A stretch of DNA of 64,000 bases, from positions 62,001 through 126,000 of the forward strand of contig NZ_WXEW01000009.1 of the NCBI RefSeq assembly GCF_009901565.1, given 5' to 3'. The stretch's first letter is position 1, and the number at the start of each line of letters is the position of its first letter. Below the pieces are notes generated by a model. It searched no databases. It worked only from the letters and a program-made list of their open reading frames with translations, and was not told where the DNA came from. Positions 18,341-27,315 of this stretch are shown piece by piece. This DNA is from Herbidospora solisilvae (GTDB taxonomy: Bacteria > Actinomycetota > Actinomycetes > Streptosporangiales > Streptosporangiaceae). Both the position numbers and the translations under genes were made by a program.

Positions 18341-20106
18341 CCCGCCCCGTCCCAGGCGCGGCCCCTGCCGCCCCGGCCTTCCGGCTGCTGCTGACACTGC
18401 TGCGCCCGCGCCGCCGCCACCTGACCATCGCCCTGGTCTGGTCGCTCGTCGAAGGTCTCCCCGCGATGGTGTCCGGCCTGCTCATCGGCGCGGCCATGGA
18501 CCACGGTCTCCTGGCCGCCAACCCGGCGGCCGGGCTGGGCTGGCTCGGCCTGCTCGGCGTGGCGATGATCGTCAAGGCCGCCGCCACCCAGCTCATGTTC
18601 CCGCACCTGGCGGCGGTGATCGAGCCCCTGCGTGACGACCTGATCACCGCGGTGGTCACCGCCACCGTCACCCGTGCCGCCACCGCGCACACCCCCCCGG
18701 ACACCGCCGCCGTCACCCGCCTCACCGCTCAGGTCGAGACCGTCCGCGACCTGCTCTCGGCGCTCCTGCGCAGCACCCGCCAGCTCGGCATCTCCCTGAT
18801 CGCCGCCCTGGTCGGCCTCCTGCTGCTGTCCCCGATCGCCGCCGCCGTCGTCGCCGTTCCCGTGGCCGTGGCGCTGCTGGTGTTCGCCCGGTTGTTGCGT
18901 GCCCTGGTCACCCGCCAGCGCGCGCTGGTGCTGACGGCCGAGACGCTGACGGCCCAGGTCACCCCCATCCTGGCCGGTACGCGCGACGTCGCCGCCTGCG
19001 GCGCGTACCAGCAGGCCGGGGCGACCGTGCGTGAGGCCGTCACCGCCCAGTCGGCCGCGACCACGGCCCTGGCCCGGGCCGGGACCGGCCGCCGCCTCGT
19101 CGTCGCGCTCGGCGCCCATCTCCCGCTGCTGATCCTGCTGCTCACCGCGCACTCGCTGGTCCAGGACGGCCGGCTGACCACGGGCGAGGTCGTCGGCGCG
19201 ATGACCTATGTGGCGACCGGCCTGGAGCCCGCCATGCGCGCGCTCACCGGTGTGGCCGGCGGCTGGGGCGTGGCACTCGCGGTCACCCTGCGCAGGCTCT
19301 CCGAGACCACCGCCCCCGCCGAGACGACGACCATCCCCGCCGTCACACCGTCGGCCAGGCCGACGACCGCCACCCCCGTCGGCTACCGCCTCCAGGCCGA
19401 AGGTCTCGGCTTCGCCTACGCCGCCGGGGCCGCACCGGTCGTATGCGATCTGACCTTCACCGTCGAACCCGGCGAGCACCTGGTGGTGGCAGGGCCCAGC
19501 GGCATCGGCAAGTCCACCCTGTCGCTGCTGCTGACCGGCCTGCGCCCGCCCACCGCGGGCCGCGTACGGCTCGGCGGCGTGCCCTTGGACGACCTGCCCG
19601 CCGCCGAGCTGCGCTCGCTGGTCGCCCTCATCCCGCAGGAGGCGTACGTCTTCACCGGCACCCTCCGCGAGAACCTCGCCTACCTGTCCGGGACGGACGC
19701 CGGCGACGCCTGCCTGCTGGCCGCCGCGCAGGCGGTCGGAGCCGACGGCCTCGTCGAACGGCTGGGCGGCCTGGACGCGACCATCGACGTCCCGGCGAGC
19801 CTGTCGGCAGGGGAACGCCAGCTCATCGTCCTGGCCAGGGTCCATGCCTCACCGGCCCGCGTCGTCGTGCTGGACGAGGCCACCTGTCACCTCGACCCGG
19901 CCGCCGAGCACCGCGCCGAGACCGCGTTCGCCACCCGGGAGCGGACCACCCTCATCGTGATCGCGCACCGGATCAGCTCGGCCCGCAGAGCCGGCCGCGT
20001 CCTGCTGATGGACGGCGCCGCCGTGCTCCTCGGTACCCACGCCGACCTGGTGGCCAGGTCGGCGCTCTACGCCGACCTGGTGGGTCACTGGGACGACCAG
20101 GGCTGA
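18322..20106 (+). CDS. ABC exporter half-transporter, partner subunit
   Basis: A 594-residue permease-ATPase fusion starting at GTG 18322 behind GAGGAGGA and inside the end of the preceding gene. Walker A is GPSGIGKST, the signature is LSAGERQLIVLARV, and Walker B is VVVLDEATCHLD. The membrane domain is separated by a Thr/Pro-rich linker (about residues 330-355). LSAGE in place of LSGGQ and the partner's LSGGE suggest an asymmetric heterodimer. Last gene of the lanthipeptide operon; a decayed gene follows on the opposite strand. Confidence 0.85.
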   Translation: MSAPPLTRPVPGAAPAAPAFRLLLTLLRPRRRHLTIALVWSLVEGLPAMVSGLLIGAAMDHGLLAANPAAGLGWLGLLGVAMIVKAAATQLMFPHLAAVIEPLRDDLITAVVTATVTRAATAHTPPDTAAVTRLTAQVETVRDLLSALLRSTRQLGISLIAALVGLLLLSPIAAAVVAVPVAVALLVFARLLRALVTRQRALVLTAETLTAQVTPILAGTRDVAACGAYQQAGATVREAVTAQSAATTALARAGTGRRLVVALGAHLPLLILLLTAHSLVQDGRLTTGEVVGAMTYVATGLEPAMRALTGVAGGWGVALAVTLRRLSETTAPAETTTIPAVTPSARPTTATPVGYRLQAEGLGFAYAAGAAPVVCDLTFTVEPGEHLVVAGPSGIGKSTLSLLLTGLRPPTAGRVRLGGVPLDDLPAAELRSLVALIPQEAYVFTGTLRENLAYLSGTDAGDACLLAAAQAVGADGLVERLGGLDATIDVPASLSAGERQLIVLARVHASPARVVVLDEATCHLDPAAEHRAETAFATRERTTLIVIAHRISSARRAGRVLLMDGAAVLLGTHADLVARSALYADLVGHWDDQG

Positions 20107-20142
20107 GGCTCCAAATCCTGGAATCAGACCTGGGGCGGCCGG

Positions 20143-20511
20143 CTACACGTCGCCGTCAGCGTGACCGATCCTGGCGCCGGTACATTGTCGCTCCAGATCG
20201 AGGCGAGGGCGGCGGGCGCGGGACTGGGGTCGACGAGGTGACTCTCGTGGCTCATTCCCGGCGAATGGGTCTCGTCCTGGTCCACCACCACGGGGTGTCT
20301 CGCCGGGCACTTGACGTAGAAAAAGCGCCGCTGTTCCCCGGCACGCAGACAGTTTCGCCGGCGCGCCGCTGACCGTGGGGTAGACGCCGCCGCTGTTGTT
20401 CGATGTGGTCATCGTCTGCTTCTCGGCGGCGTGCGCCGCAGGTGCGAAGCTGAGCAGTCCCGCTGCGGCAAAAGCCGGCGCGGCGGCCTTTCTCGAAAAG
20501 GCGGAGGTCAT
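20143..20511 (-). pseudogene. Small secreted protein broken by a frameshift
   Basis: From ATG 20511 (GAAAGGGA upstream) a signal peptide (FAAAGLLSFAPAAHAA) and EKQTMTTSNNSGGVYPT are read in one frame. Near 20330 the protein-like reading moves to another frame, giving YVKCPARHPVVVDQDETHS and finally SVTLTATCS before a stop at 20143. One base lost or gained near CGCTTTTTC restores a single frame of about 120 residues. It is a paralogue of the remnant at 6250-6640 and of unknown function. A sequencing error in the T-run is the alternative. Confidence 0.6.
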
Positions 20512-20545
20512 TTCTGTCCCTTTCGGGAGAGGTGGTTCACGGAGG

Positions 20546-21391
20546 TCACCGGGGCCGGTCACCGGCGATGTTCATGCGGTGCATGAGGCGTTCCTGAGGA
20601 AAGTAGTCGGCCACTGCCAGGTGTTGGGTGCATCGGTTGTCCCAGACCACGAGATCGCCCACTCTCCACTGATGCCGATAGCTGAACTCGGTGGTCTCGA
20701 TGTGCCGGTAGAGGAGGTCAAGAATGGCTCGGCCTTCTGCGCGGGAAACGTCGTTGACATGGGTGACGTAGGGCGAGGCGAGGTAGAGCGCTTCTCGCCC
20801 GGTCTCGGGATGGGGGGCGCGGCCGGTGAGCGTACGCTGCGCGATCGCGTCGAGCAGCGCGCCCCCGTCCGCCCAGTACGGGGTGTCGGCCACCGCGCCC
20901 GGATGGATCGCGTTGACCCGCGCCGCCACCATGCCGGCGATCCCGGCGTTGACGATTGACACCGTCGTGGAGCCAGGGTACGGCCGTTCCCGCGCGGCCC
21001 CGCCGAACAGCAACACGGAGGCGTCCACGGTCAGGCGCGGCGCCAGCACGCGCACCACCTCGGTGTAGCCGACCAGCTTCAGCGTCGTGAGACGGTTCGC
21101 CCGCTCGTGGTCGTAGGCGGCGACGGTGTTCCGGTCGCGTTCCACGGCCACCAGGGCCAGCCGGTCCAGCTCGCCCACGTCGTTGAGCGTGGCGGCCAGC
21201 GTGCCCGGCTCGGCCAGGTCCAGGTCGATCGCGCGGGCGGTGCCCGGCCCGTCGAGCCCAGCGGTGACCTTGGCGGCCGCGTCGGCCTGGCGGCCGGTCA
21301 GCACGACCGCGCGGCCCCGCCGTACGAAGTGCCGCGCCAGCTCCAGCCCGATCCCGCCGGTACCTCCCACGATCAGTACGTCACCCATTGC
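20546..21391 (-). CDS. Chimeric SDR::TauD-like dioxygenase fragment
   Basis: A 281-residue frame joining two unrelated proteins. Residues 1-185 are an SDR-like reductase (VGGTGGIGLELAR; FGGAARERPYPGSTT; VNAIHPGAVADTPYW). From about residue 195 the chain reads HPETGREALYL, HVNDVSRAEG and VVWDNRCTQHLAVADY, the C-terminal third of a TauD/TfdA Fe(II)/2-oxoglutarate dioxygenase with its distal His and the preceding substrate region. The HxD iron ligands are absent, and the SDR lacks its last strands, so neither activity is likely. An in-frame deletion between two adjacent genes explains it. Start ATG 21391 lies behind a SARP box. It may be expressed as a dead hybrid. Confidence 0.7.
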   Translation of the reverse strand, partial: AMGDVLIVGGTGGIGLELARHFVRRGRAVVLTGRQADAAAKVTAGLDGPGTARAIDLDLAEPGTLAATLNDVGELDRLALVAVERDRNTVAAYDHERANRLTTLKLVGYTEVVRVLAPRLTVDASVLLFGGAARERPYPGSTTVSIVNAGIAGMVAARVNAIHPGAVADTPYWADGGALLDAIAQRTLTGRAPHPETGREALYLASPYVTHVNDVSRAEGRAILDLLYRHIETTEFSYRHQWRVGDLVVWDNRCTQHLAVADYFPQERLMHRMNIAGDRPR

Positions 21392-21413
21392 GTCCACCAA
21401 CCTTGTCGAGGTC

Positions 21414-21445
21414 GAAGTTAGGGGGCTGGCTTGGGCGGCACTTGG
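21414..21445 (-). promoter_or_regulatory. SARP box and -10, minus strand
   Basis: Minus strand: CCAAGTG (21445-21439) and CCAAGCC (21434-21428), 11-bp period, then a 7-bp spacer and TAACTT (21420-21415). It drives the SDR::TauD chimera. Confidence 0.65.
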
Positions 21446-21477
21446 CAGGTGCTTGCTTCCGTGCCCGGGCACGTACT

Positions 21478-21509
21478 TCCAGAATCAGCCAAGACCTGCG
21501 GAAAACGAT
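21478..21509 (+). promoter_or_regulatory. SARP box and -10 of hemerythrin-like gene
   Basis: TCCAGAA (21478-21484, degenerate) and CCAAGAC (21489-21495), 11-bp period, an 8-bp spacer, then AACGAT (21504-21509). It lies back-to-back with the minus-strand box at 21414-21445. Confidence 0.5.
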
Positions 21510-21553
21510 GGGGGCATCGCTGACACCCCATTTGCCAGAGAAGGAGAAGGACG

Positions 21554-22255
21554 ATGCAGGTCACCTCACATCCGGACGTACCGCAGATCAGGTTGCCCGG
21601 GCAGGCAGCCGCGGTGCCCGGCCCCCTCGACATGAGCAACATGTACTTGGCGCACTACGGCTTCCGCCGCGACCTGGGACGCCTGCTCACCGCCGTCGGC
21701 CGGGTGCGCACCGAGGACCGCGCGCGGGTCTCCGCGCTGCGCGAGCACTTCGACTGGGTGCTGTACGCGCTGCACCACCACCACACCTCCGAGGACGAGT
21801 TCATCTGGCCCCGGCTGCGTGAGCGCGCGCCCGAGGCGATCGACGTGATCGACGCGCTGGAGGCCGAGCACGAGGCGGCCGACCGGTGGATCCAGGAGAG
21901 CACCGACGCCTTCCGCTCGTTCGACGCGGGCCCGTCGGAGCCGGGCCGGGAGCGGCTGATGACCGCGCTGCGGTCGCTGGCCGACGTGCTGGGCGCGCAC
22001 CTGGCGCACGAGGAGATCGACGGCATCCCGCTCATGATGGCGTGCATCACGCCGGAGGAGGACGCCCGGATGCACCAGGTGATCCTCAAGCGCTACGGGC
22101 CTCACGGCGTGCTCAAGCTGCTCGGCTGGATCACCTTCGCCCTGCCCGCCGACGTCGAGGAACACCTGCGCCGGACCTCGCCCGCCCGGCTGCGCCTGCT
22201 GAGCGGCCTGGTCAAGCGGCGGTACCGGCGGCGCATGGCCTATCTGTGGGGCTGA
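21554..22255 (+). CDS. Hemerythrin-like (HHE) domain protein
   Basis: A 233-residue protein; GAGAAGGAGAAGG precedes the ATG. Helices carry the His/Glu pattern of hemerythrin HHE proteins: LAHYGFRRDLGRL, LHHHHTSEDEFIWP, ALEAEHEAADRWI and GAHLAHEEIDG, which should hold a di-iron centre. The basic C-terminal part (residues 170-233) is not a known domain to me. Such proteins sense or bind O2, NO or iron. The 3' end overlaps the convergent SARP gene by 16 bases. A decayed paralogue lies at 26642-27071. Confidence 0.8.
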   Translation: MQVTSHPDVPQIRLPGQAAAVPGPLDMSNMYLAHYGFRRDLGRLLTAVGRVRTEDRARVSALREHFDWVLYALHHHHTSEDEFIWPRLRERAPEAIDVIDALEAEHEAADRWIQESTDAFRSFDAGPSEPGRERLMTALRSLADVLGAHLAHEEIDGIPLMMACITPEEDARMHQVILKRYGPHGVLKLLGWITFALPADVEEHLRRTSPARLRLLSGLVKRRYRRRMAYLWG

Positions 22256-25200
22256 TCCCCGGCCAGGTCCGTCTTGATCATCTCGATCAGGGCGCCAGCT
22301 CCCATCTCCCGCGCAACGGCCATGGCGTGATCGGCGTGCCGCCGCGCGGCCTCGTCGTCGCCCAGGACCCGGGCGAGCAGGGCCAGTGACCGGCTGACCG
22401 GCCACATGAGCAGGCTGAGCCCGGACATCGCCATGCGGTCGGCGTACGGCAGCGCCTGCTCGTACAGGGCGGCGCAGGCGCGGCGATCGCCCAGCCGCGC
22501 CCAGATCTCGATGCGCAGCACCAGCCAGTACGTGCGCACGAACGTCCGGGGGAGCGGCGGCTGCTCCTCCCACGGGCCGATGACCTGCCGCGCCTCCTCC
22601 AGCCGCCCGCTGACCGCGAGCCGGCAGGCCAGCCCTTCCTTGGTGATGTACGTCAGGTTGTCGTTGGCGATCTCGTGGGGCCTGCTGAGCAGGGCCGGAT
22701 CGATCGTTCCCCGCCGGGCGTGCATGAGCGCGACCTGATGGGCCCCGCCCGCCGTGAGCGGCTTCACCCCCCACATCGACGTGGCCTGGTGCTCGGCCGT
22801 GGTGGCCGCGAGCAGCGCCTCGGCGGCGGCCATGTCGCCGCTGTCGACCACGATCCCCAGCCGCAGCCAGCCCAGCATGATGCGCAGGTACGGCAGGTGG
22901 GAGCGCTCGATCAGCTCCTGGGCCTCGGACAGCACGGCCAGGCCCTCTTGCGCCCGGCACAGTTCGAGCAGGGTGCCGCCCAGGCAGGTGAGCCCGATCG
23001 CGAGCAGTTCGTCGTCGCCCGCCTCCCGCCCGACGCGGACCATCTGCTCGCTGGTCTCCAGGCGTTCCGACACGGTCTCGGGGTCGAGCAGCGCGGTGTA
23101 GCGGGCGAACAACACCCAGCCCAGCAGGGTGGCGTCGTTCTCGTTCCCGGCCAGCCGCACCGCCTCCTCGGTCCAGCGCCGTCCTTCGGCCGGGTCGCGG
23201 CCCGGCCCGTGGTAGGTCTGCACGGCCAGGCAGGCCAGGACCCGGGCGCGGGCGGCTGGCTCCAGCGCCTGGTCCGCGGCCAGGTGCAGCAGGTCGGTGA
23301 CCAGGTCGGCGTCGTAGTCGCCGTAGATCTTCCAGGGCTGCAGGATGCGGCCGCCGTAGCCGGTGGCCGCCGCGGCCAGGCGGCGGCGGTCGCCTGCCTG
23401 CTTGGCCAGGTGCCGTACGCGCCGCAGCTCGGCGAGCTGACCCTGCGCGTCCCCGGCGCCGAGGCGGGCCTCGGCCAGCGCGAACAGCAGGTCCATGCGC
23501 TCGCCCGGGGTCAGCTCCGGGTCGCCCTCCGCCACGTCTACGGCACGCTCCAGCAGCTCGGCCGCGGCGTCGTGGGCGCGCAGCCGCTTGGCCTCCTCCG
23601 CCGCCCGCCATGCCGCCCGCCACGCGCGGGCCGCGTGCCCAGCCGAGGCCGCCTCCAGCCAGTGGTGCGCGGCGGCGGCCAGCCGGTCGGAGATCCGGCC
23701 TCCGGTACGGGACTCGATCGCGGCCGCGATCGCGGCGTGCAGGCGGGCCCGGCGCAGCGCCGGCACGACCTCGGTCAGCGCCTCCTGCACCAGCGCGTGC
23801 ACGAAACGGAACCGGCCCGGCCGCCCTTCGGCGATCAGCGCCGCCGCCATGGCGGGCTCCAGCCGGTCCAGCGCGTCCTCCAGCATCAGGCTCGTGGCCT
23901 CGGCGACGATCGCGAGGTCGAACTCGCGCCCGGCCACCGCCGCCACCCGCAGCAGCTCGGCCGACGGCTCCGGCAACCGGTTTACCCGGCCCAGCACGAC
24001 GTCACGCACCCCGAGCGGCAGCGCGCCACCCTCCGAAGCGCCGACGCTCAGGTAGCGCATCAGCTCGGTGACGAAGAACGGATTCCCGTCGGTACGGTCG
24101 CGCAACGCCTGCAGATCCGTGCCCGCCGGGGCGAGTTCCCTCAGCTCGGCCACCGACAGGCCGGCCAGTCCGAGCCGCACCCCCCGGCGGCGCGCCAGCG
24201 CCTCGAACGCGCCCGCCAGCGCGCCCTGCGGCTCGGGCCAGTCCCGCGCCGTGCCGACCACGCATAGGGGGCCGTGCGCGAACGTCTCGGCCAGGTAGGC
24301 CAGCAGGCGCAGCGAGGACGGGTCCGCCCAATGCAGGTCGTCGAGCACCACCAGGACCGGTCCCTTGTCGGCCGCGGCCCGCAGCACCCGGGCGGCGGCC
24401 TCGTACGTGCGGAACCGCGCTCCCTCCGGGTCCGCCTGGGTGCCCGAACCGGCGCCCGGCATGTTCTCGCGTACCTCGGCCGGCAGCGGCGGCAGCGCGT
24501 CGGCCAGCCGCTCCAGCACCGTCACCCACAACCAGAACGCGGGCGCGCCCTCGGTCGCCGCGCATCGGCCCACCGCCACCTGGTACCCCTGCGCGCGGGC
24601 CCGGGCCACCAGCTCCTCGGTCAGGCGCGTCTTGCCGATCCCCGGCTCCCCGGTGAGCAACGCGAAGCCGGGCGTGCCCGCTGCCACCGACTCCAGCAGG
24701 GCGTCCAGCGTGGCCAGCTCCTGCCGCCGGCCCGCGAGCGCCCGCTCGGCGAGCTCGCGGCCGGAAGGGCCGTGCTGGTCGGGACCGTCTTCGGGAGGAC
24801 GGTGCCGGCCCTCGCCGCCATCGGGCTGCCCGTCCGGGGAACGTCCCGGGTCAACCTGCTGCGCCGGGTCCGTCCGCGCCGCTTGCGCGGTGGCCTCGTG
24901 CGTGGTGGCGTCGTGGGCGATCGCGGCGAGGCGGGTCCGCTGGGGTCGCAGGCGAGGAGATTGGGCGAGGATGTCGCGTTCCAGCTCTCGGAGTTCCTCA
25001 CCCGGGTCGACGCCGAGTTCCTCGGCCAGGACGCGGCGGGCCGTACGCAACGTCTCCAGGGCCTCGCCCTGCCGCCCGCACTGGTAGAGGGCCAGCGCCC
25101 GCAGTCCCCACAGCCGCTCGCGCAGCGGATGTTCGTACGTCAGCGCCTCCAGCTCGCCCAGCACCTCGTCATGGCGCTGCTGCCGGATGACGGCCGTGAC

Positions 25201-25701
25201 CCGCAGCTCCCGGGCCCGCTCCCAGGCCTCGCCGAGCCGCGCCCTGGCCGCCGCGACGTACTCCTGCCCGTCCAGCTCGGCGTACGGCTCCCCGCGCCAC
25301 AACGCCAGCGCCCCGCTCGCCGCCCGCTCCACCTCCACCGGATCCGCGGCCTGCTCGGCCTGGCCGACCAGACGCAGGAAGCGCATCGTGTCCAGCCGCT
25401 CCCGGTCGACGGTCAGCGTGTAGCCCACCGGTCCCAGGGTGAGCACCCGGCTGTGCCCCCTCGCCGGGCGTCCGGGCTCCAGCAGCCTGCGCAGGTTCGA
25501 CACGTACGAGTGCAACGACGCCATCGCCTCGGCCGGCGGCTCGTCCCCCCACAACCGGTCGATCAGCGTGGCAGGGGAGACCGGCCGCCCCTCGGCCAGC
25601 AGCAGGACGCCCAGCAACGTGCGGATCTTGAGGGAGCCGATCTCCCGCACGTGGCCGTCGTCATCGACGATCTCCGTAGGGCCCAGCACGCGGATGTCCA
25701 C
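22240..25701 (-). CDS. AfsR/SARP-family regulator with BTAD, ATPase and TPR-like domains (second of two)
   Basis: 1153 residues from GTG 25701 with GGAGGTAGG upstream. The start MDIRVLGPTEIVDDDG matches that of its paralogue. OmpR-like winged helix (1-95), BTAD (to about 250), a charged Asp/Gly/Pro-rich insert of some 60 residues not found in the first copy, STAND ATPase (GEPGIGKTRL; VLVVLDDLHWAD), then helical repeats. It sits 123 bp downstream of lspA on the same strand and may be co-transcribed with it from the SARP box at 26402-26433. Expected to bind direct heptamer repeats; which of the two regulators serves which promoter cannot be told. Confidence 0.85.
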   Translation of the reverse strand: MDIRVLGPTEIVDDDGHVREIGSLKIRTLLGVLLLAEGRPVSPATLIDRLWGDEPPAEAMASLHSYVSNLRRLLEPGRPARGHSRVLTLGPVGYTLTVDRERLDTMRFLRLVGQAEQAADPVEVERAASGALALWRGEPYAELDGQEYVAAARARLGEAWERARELRVTAVIRQQRHDEVLGELEALTYEHPLRERLWGLRALALYQCGRQGEALETLRTARRVLAEELGVDPGEELRELERDILAQSPRLRPQRTRLAAIAHDATTHEATAQAARTDPAQQVDPGRSPDGQPDGGEGRHRPPEDGPDQHGPSGRELAERALAGRRQELATLDALLESVAAGTPGFALLTGEPGIGKTRLTEELVARARAQGYQVAVGRCAATEGAPAFWLWVTVLERLADALPPLPAEVRENMPGAGSGTQADPEGARFRTYEAAARVLRAAADKGPVLVVLDDLHWADPSSLRLLAYLAETFAHGPLCVVGTARDWPEPQGALAGAFEALARRRGVRLGLAGLSVAELRELAPAGTDLQALRDRTDGNPFFVTELMRYLSVGASEGGALPLGVRDVVLGRVNRLPEPSAELLRVAAVAGREFDLAIVAEATSLMLEDALDRLEPAMAAALIAEGRPGRFRFVHALVQEALTEVVPALRRARLHAAIAAAIESRTGGRISDRLAAAAHHWLEAASAGHAARAWRAAWRAAEEAKRLRAHDAAAELLERAVDVAEGDPELTPGERMDLLFALAEARLGAGDAQGQLAELRRVRHLAKQAGDRRRLAAAATGYGGRILQPWKIYGDYDADLVTDLLHLAADQALEPAARARVLACLAVQTYHGPGRDPAEGRRWTEEAVRLAGNENDATLLGWVLFARYTALLDPETVSERLETSEQMVRVGREAGDDELLAIGLTCLGGTLLELCRAQEGLAVLSEAQELIERSHLPYLRIMLGWLRLGIVVDSGDMAAAEALLAATTAEHQATSMWGVKPLTAGGAHQVALMHARRGTIDPALLSRPHEIANDNLTYITKEGLACRLAVSGRLEEARQVIGPWEEQPPLPRTFVRTYWLVLRIEIWARLGDRRACAALYEQALPYADRMAMSGLSLLMWPVSRSLALLARVLGDDEAARRHADHAMAVAREMGAGALIEMIKTDLAGDQPHR

Positions 25702-25824
25702 AGCCCTACCTCCAGGTCATACACAAGGGGCAGCGCGGGCCCGTGTCTCCGTATCGTGCGGCACCCTACCTTCAAGACGCCCTCTCCCCAGCCGGCCTGC
25801 GTCAGCCGCGAGGACAGGCCGCCT

Positions 25825-26373
25825 TCATCGGGGCTCCAACGTGGGAGGAGCACTGGGCTCGTCGCGGCGTTCGCCGGTGAGGGCGATCCCGCGCAGACTG
25901 AGGAACATCACGAAGGCGCAGCTGGTGGTGAGGGCGATGTCGGCGACGTTGCCGACGAACAGCCCGCCGTAGTCGATGAAGTCGACGACATGCCCCCGGC
26001 CGAACCCCGGGTCGCGTGCCAGACGGTCGAGCAGATGCGAGACGGCGCCGCCCAGCAATCCGCCCAGGCCCCAGGTCCAGGCCGGCGAGCGCAGCCGTCG
26101 CGCGGTGTACAGGATGCCGGCCGCCGCGACGGCCGCCGCCACGGCGAACACCCAGGTGGCCTCCGTCCCGATGGATAAGGCGGCCCCGGGGTTGTACAAG
26201 AGCCTGAACTGGAGGAACCCCGGCACCACGGTGACACGTTCGCCGTCGGACAGCGCCGACACCGCCCAGATCTTCGTGGCCTGATCGGCCAGGAGAACCG
26301 CCACGGCCAGCACGATCATCCATAAGTACAGCCGTGGTCGTCCCCTGGCCCGCGTGTCCGCTCCGGCTGACAT
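25825..26373 (-). CDS. lspA: Signal peptidase II (lipoprotein signal peptidase)
   Basis: A 182-residue membrane protease that removes signal peptides from lipoproteins. Four hydrophobic segments and the two catalytic aspartates are present: Asp131 in GHVVDFIDYGG and Asp145 in GNVADIAL, with LLDRL before them. ATG 26373 follows GAGGTGGGG; an in-frame ATG at 26403 overlaps the -10 hexamer and is too early. Placement directly behind a perfect SARP box is unusual, since lspA is normally a housekeeping gene. It may be a specialised extra copy. Confidence 0.85.
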   Translation of the reverse strand: MSAGADTRARGRPRLYLWMIVLAVAVLLADQATKIWAVSALSDGERVTVVPGFLQFRLLYNPGAALSIGTEATWVFAVAAAVAAAGILYTARRLRSPAWTWGLGGLLGGAVSHLLDRLARDPGFGRGHVVDFIDYGGLFVGNVADIALTTSCAFVMFLSLRGIALTGERRDEPSAPPTLEPR

Positions 26374-26401
26374 CCCCACCTCGCAATCGGCGCTTTCGGG
26401 C

Positions 26402-26433
26402 ATCGTAGCCGACCCGTCTTGAGCGGATCTTGA
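26402..26433 (-). promoter_or_regulatory. Perfect SARP box and -10 of lspA
   Basis: Minus strand: TCAAGAT (26433-26427) and TCAAGAC (26422-26416), 11-bp period, 8-bp spacer, then TACGAT (26407-26402). Confidence 0.75.
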
Positions 26434-26602
26434 GCGTGCTGCGGCGCCGGGCCAGGGCGGCCGTGCCTACGTGCGTTTCCAAGCAAACCTGCCGAACAGG
26501 CGGAAAAGGCATGACGATGCGTGGAGAACGCACCCCTCGCCGCAAGAGCGCCCTCACCGCCTGGCCTCATCGGCTGTCCTTCCACATGCTCGGCCGCGCA
26601 AT

Positions 26603-26634
26603 GACGCTGGAAGGTCGGCTTGGGCGGCACCTGG
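26603..26634 (-). promoter_or_regulatory. Orphan SARP-like box inside a gene remnant
   Basis: Minus strand: CCAGGTG (26634-26628) and CCAAGCC (26623-26617), 8-bp spacer, AGCGTC (26608-26603). It lies at the deletion point of the hemerythrin remnant. No gene follows before the lspA promoter, so it seems to be a promoter that lost its gene. Confidence 0.4.
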
Positions 26635-26641
26635 CACGCTC

Positions 26642-27071
26642 CACCATGTCGGCCAGCGACCACAGCGCGGTCGTCTGCCGCTGCCGGCCCGGCGCGGACG
26701 GGGCGAGGCCGAAGGAACGGAAGGCGTCCGCGCTCTCCTGGATCCACCGGTTGCACGCCCGGTGCCCGGCCTCCACGGCGGCCAGCGTCTCGCTCGCCTC
26801 CAGCGCGCGGTCGCGTAGCCGGGGCCACAGCAGTTCATCCTCGCAGGCGTGCTGGTGCAGCCCGTACAGGAGCCGGGTGTGGTGCTCGTGCAGCGCGGCG
26901 ATGCACCGTGCGTCGCCGCGGCGCACCTGGCCGGCCGCGGTGAGCAGCCGGCCGAGGTCGCGGCGGACCACATGGTGCGCCCCGTACGTTCAGATTGATC
27001 GGCCCGGGTACGGCGGCCGCCTGGCCAGGGAGCATGATCTGCGGAACGTCCAGGCGTGCGGCAGCCCTCAT
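26642..27071 (-). pseudogene. Hemerythrin-like paralogue, frameshifted and truncated
   Basis: ATG 27071 behind GGAGGAGAC starts MRAAARLDVPQIMLPGQAAA, close to the start of the intact gene at 21554. Near 26985 the matching frame shifts by one base (one extra C in GCACCATG) and continues RRDLGRLLTAAG, WPRLRDRALEASE and NRWIQESADAFRSFG. Similarity stops at SLADMVE (about 26645), before the second iron-ligand helix, where an unrelated SARP-like box begins. Two independent lesions make it non-functional. Confidence 0.75.
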
Positions 27072-27107
27072 CGGTGTCTCCTCCTCCTTCTTCGCCGAGG
27101 AGGAGAC

Positions 27108-27139
27108 AGGGTGCCGCAGACCTCTTGAGCGGTTCTCAA
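27108..27139 (-). promoter_or_regulatory. Weak SARP-like box upstream of hemerythrin remnant
   Basis: Minus strand: TTGAGAA (27139-27133) and TCAAGAG (27128-27122), 8-bp spacer, then CACCCT (27113-27108). Only the second heptamer fits well. The element is palindromic (CTTGAGC / TTCTCAAG), like the one at 4148. Confidence 0.35.
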
Positions 27140-27188
27140 GGCCGCAGGGCAGGCACGGCACTCACCGCCCCAGGTGGGGCCTGCTCGA

Positions 27189-27219
27189 TCAAGCCCCGCT
27201 CAAGCCGAATCTCTAGCGT
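27189..27219 (+). promoter_or_regulatory. SARP box and -10 upstream of GNAT remnant
   Basis: TCAAGCC at 27189-27195 and 27200-27206 (identical, 11-bp period), 7-bp spacer, then TAGCGT at 27214-27219. Confidence 0.7.
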
Positions 27220-27315
27220 GCGTGGGCGCCGCTTCCCGCCCCGATGAAGTCGGCGATCGTTGGCCATGGCCCACTTCCCGTTCGAGCCATTGCCCCCGCA
27301 CAGAGGAAGACCGAC

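Noticed and set aside
26316-26828. Minus-strand frame overlapping lspA's 5' end
   Set aside because: It crosses the lspA promoter and the hemerythrin remnant and has no family features.
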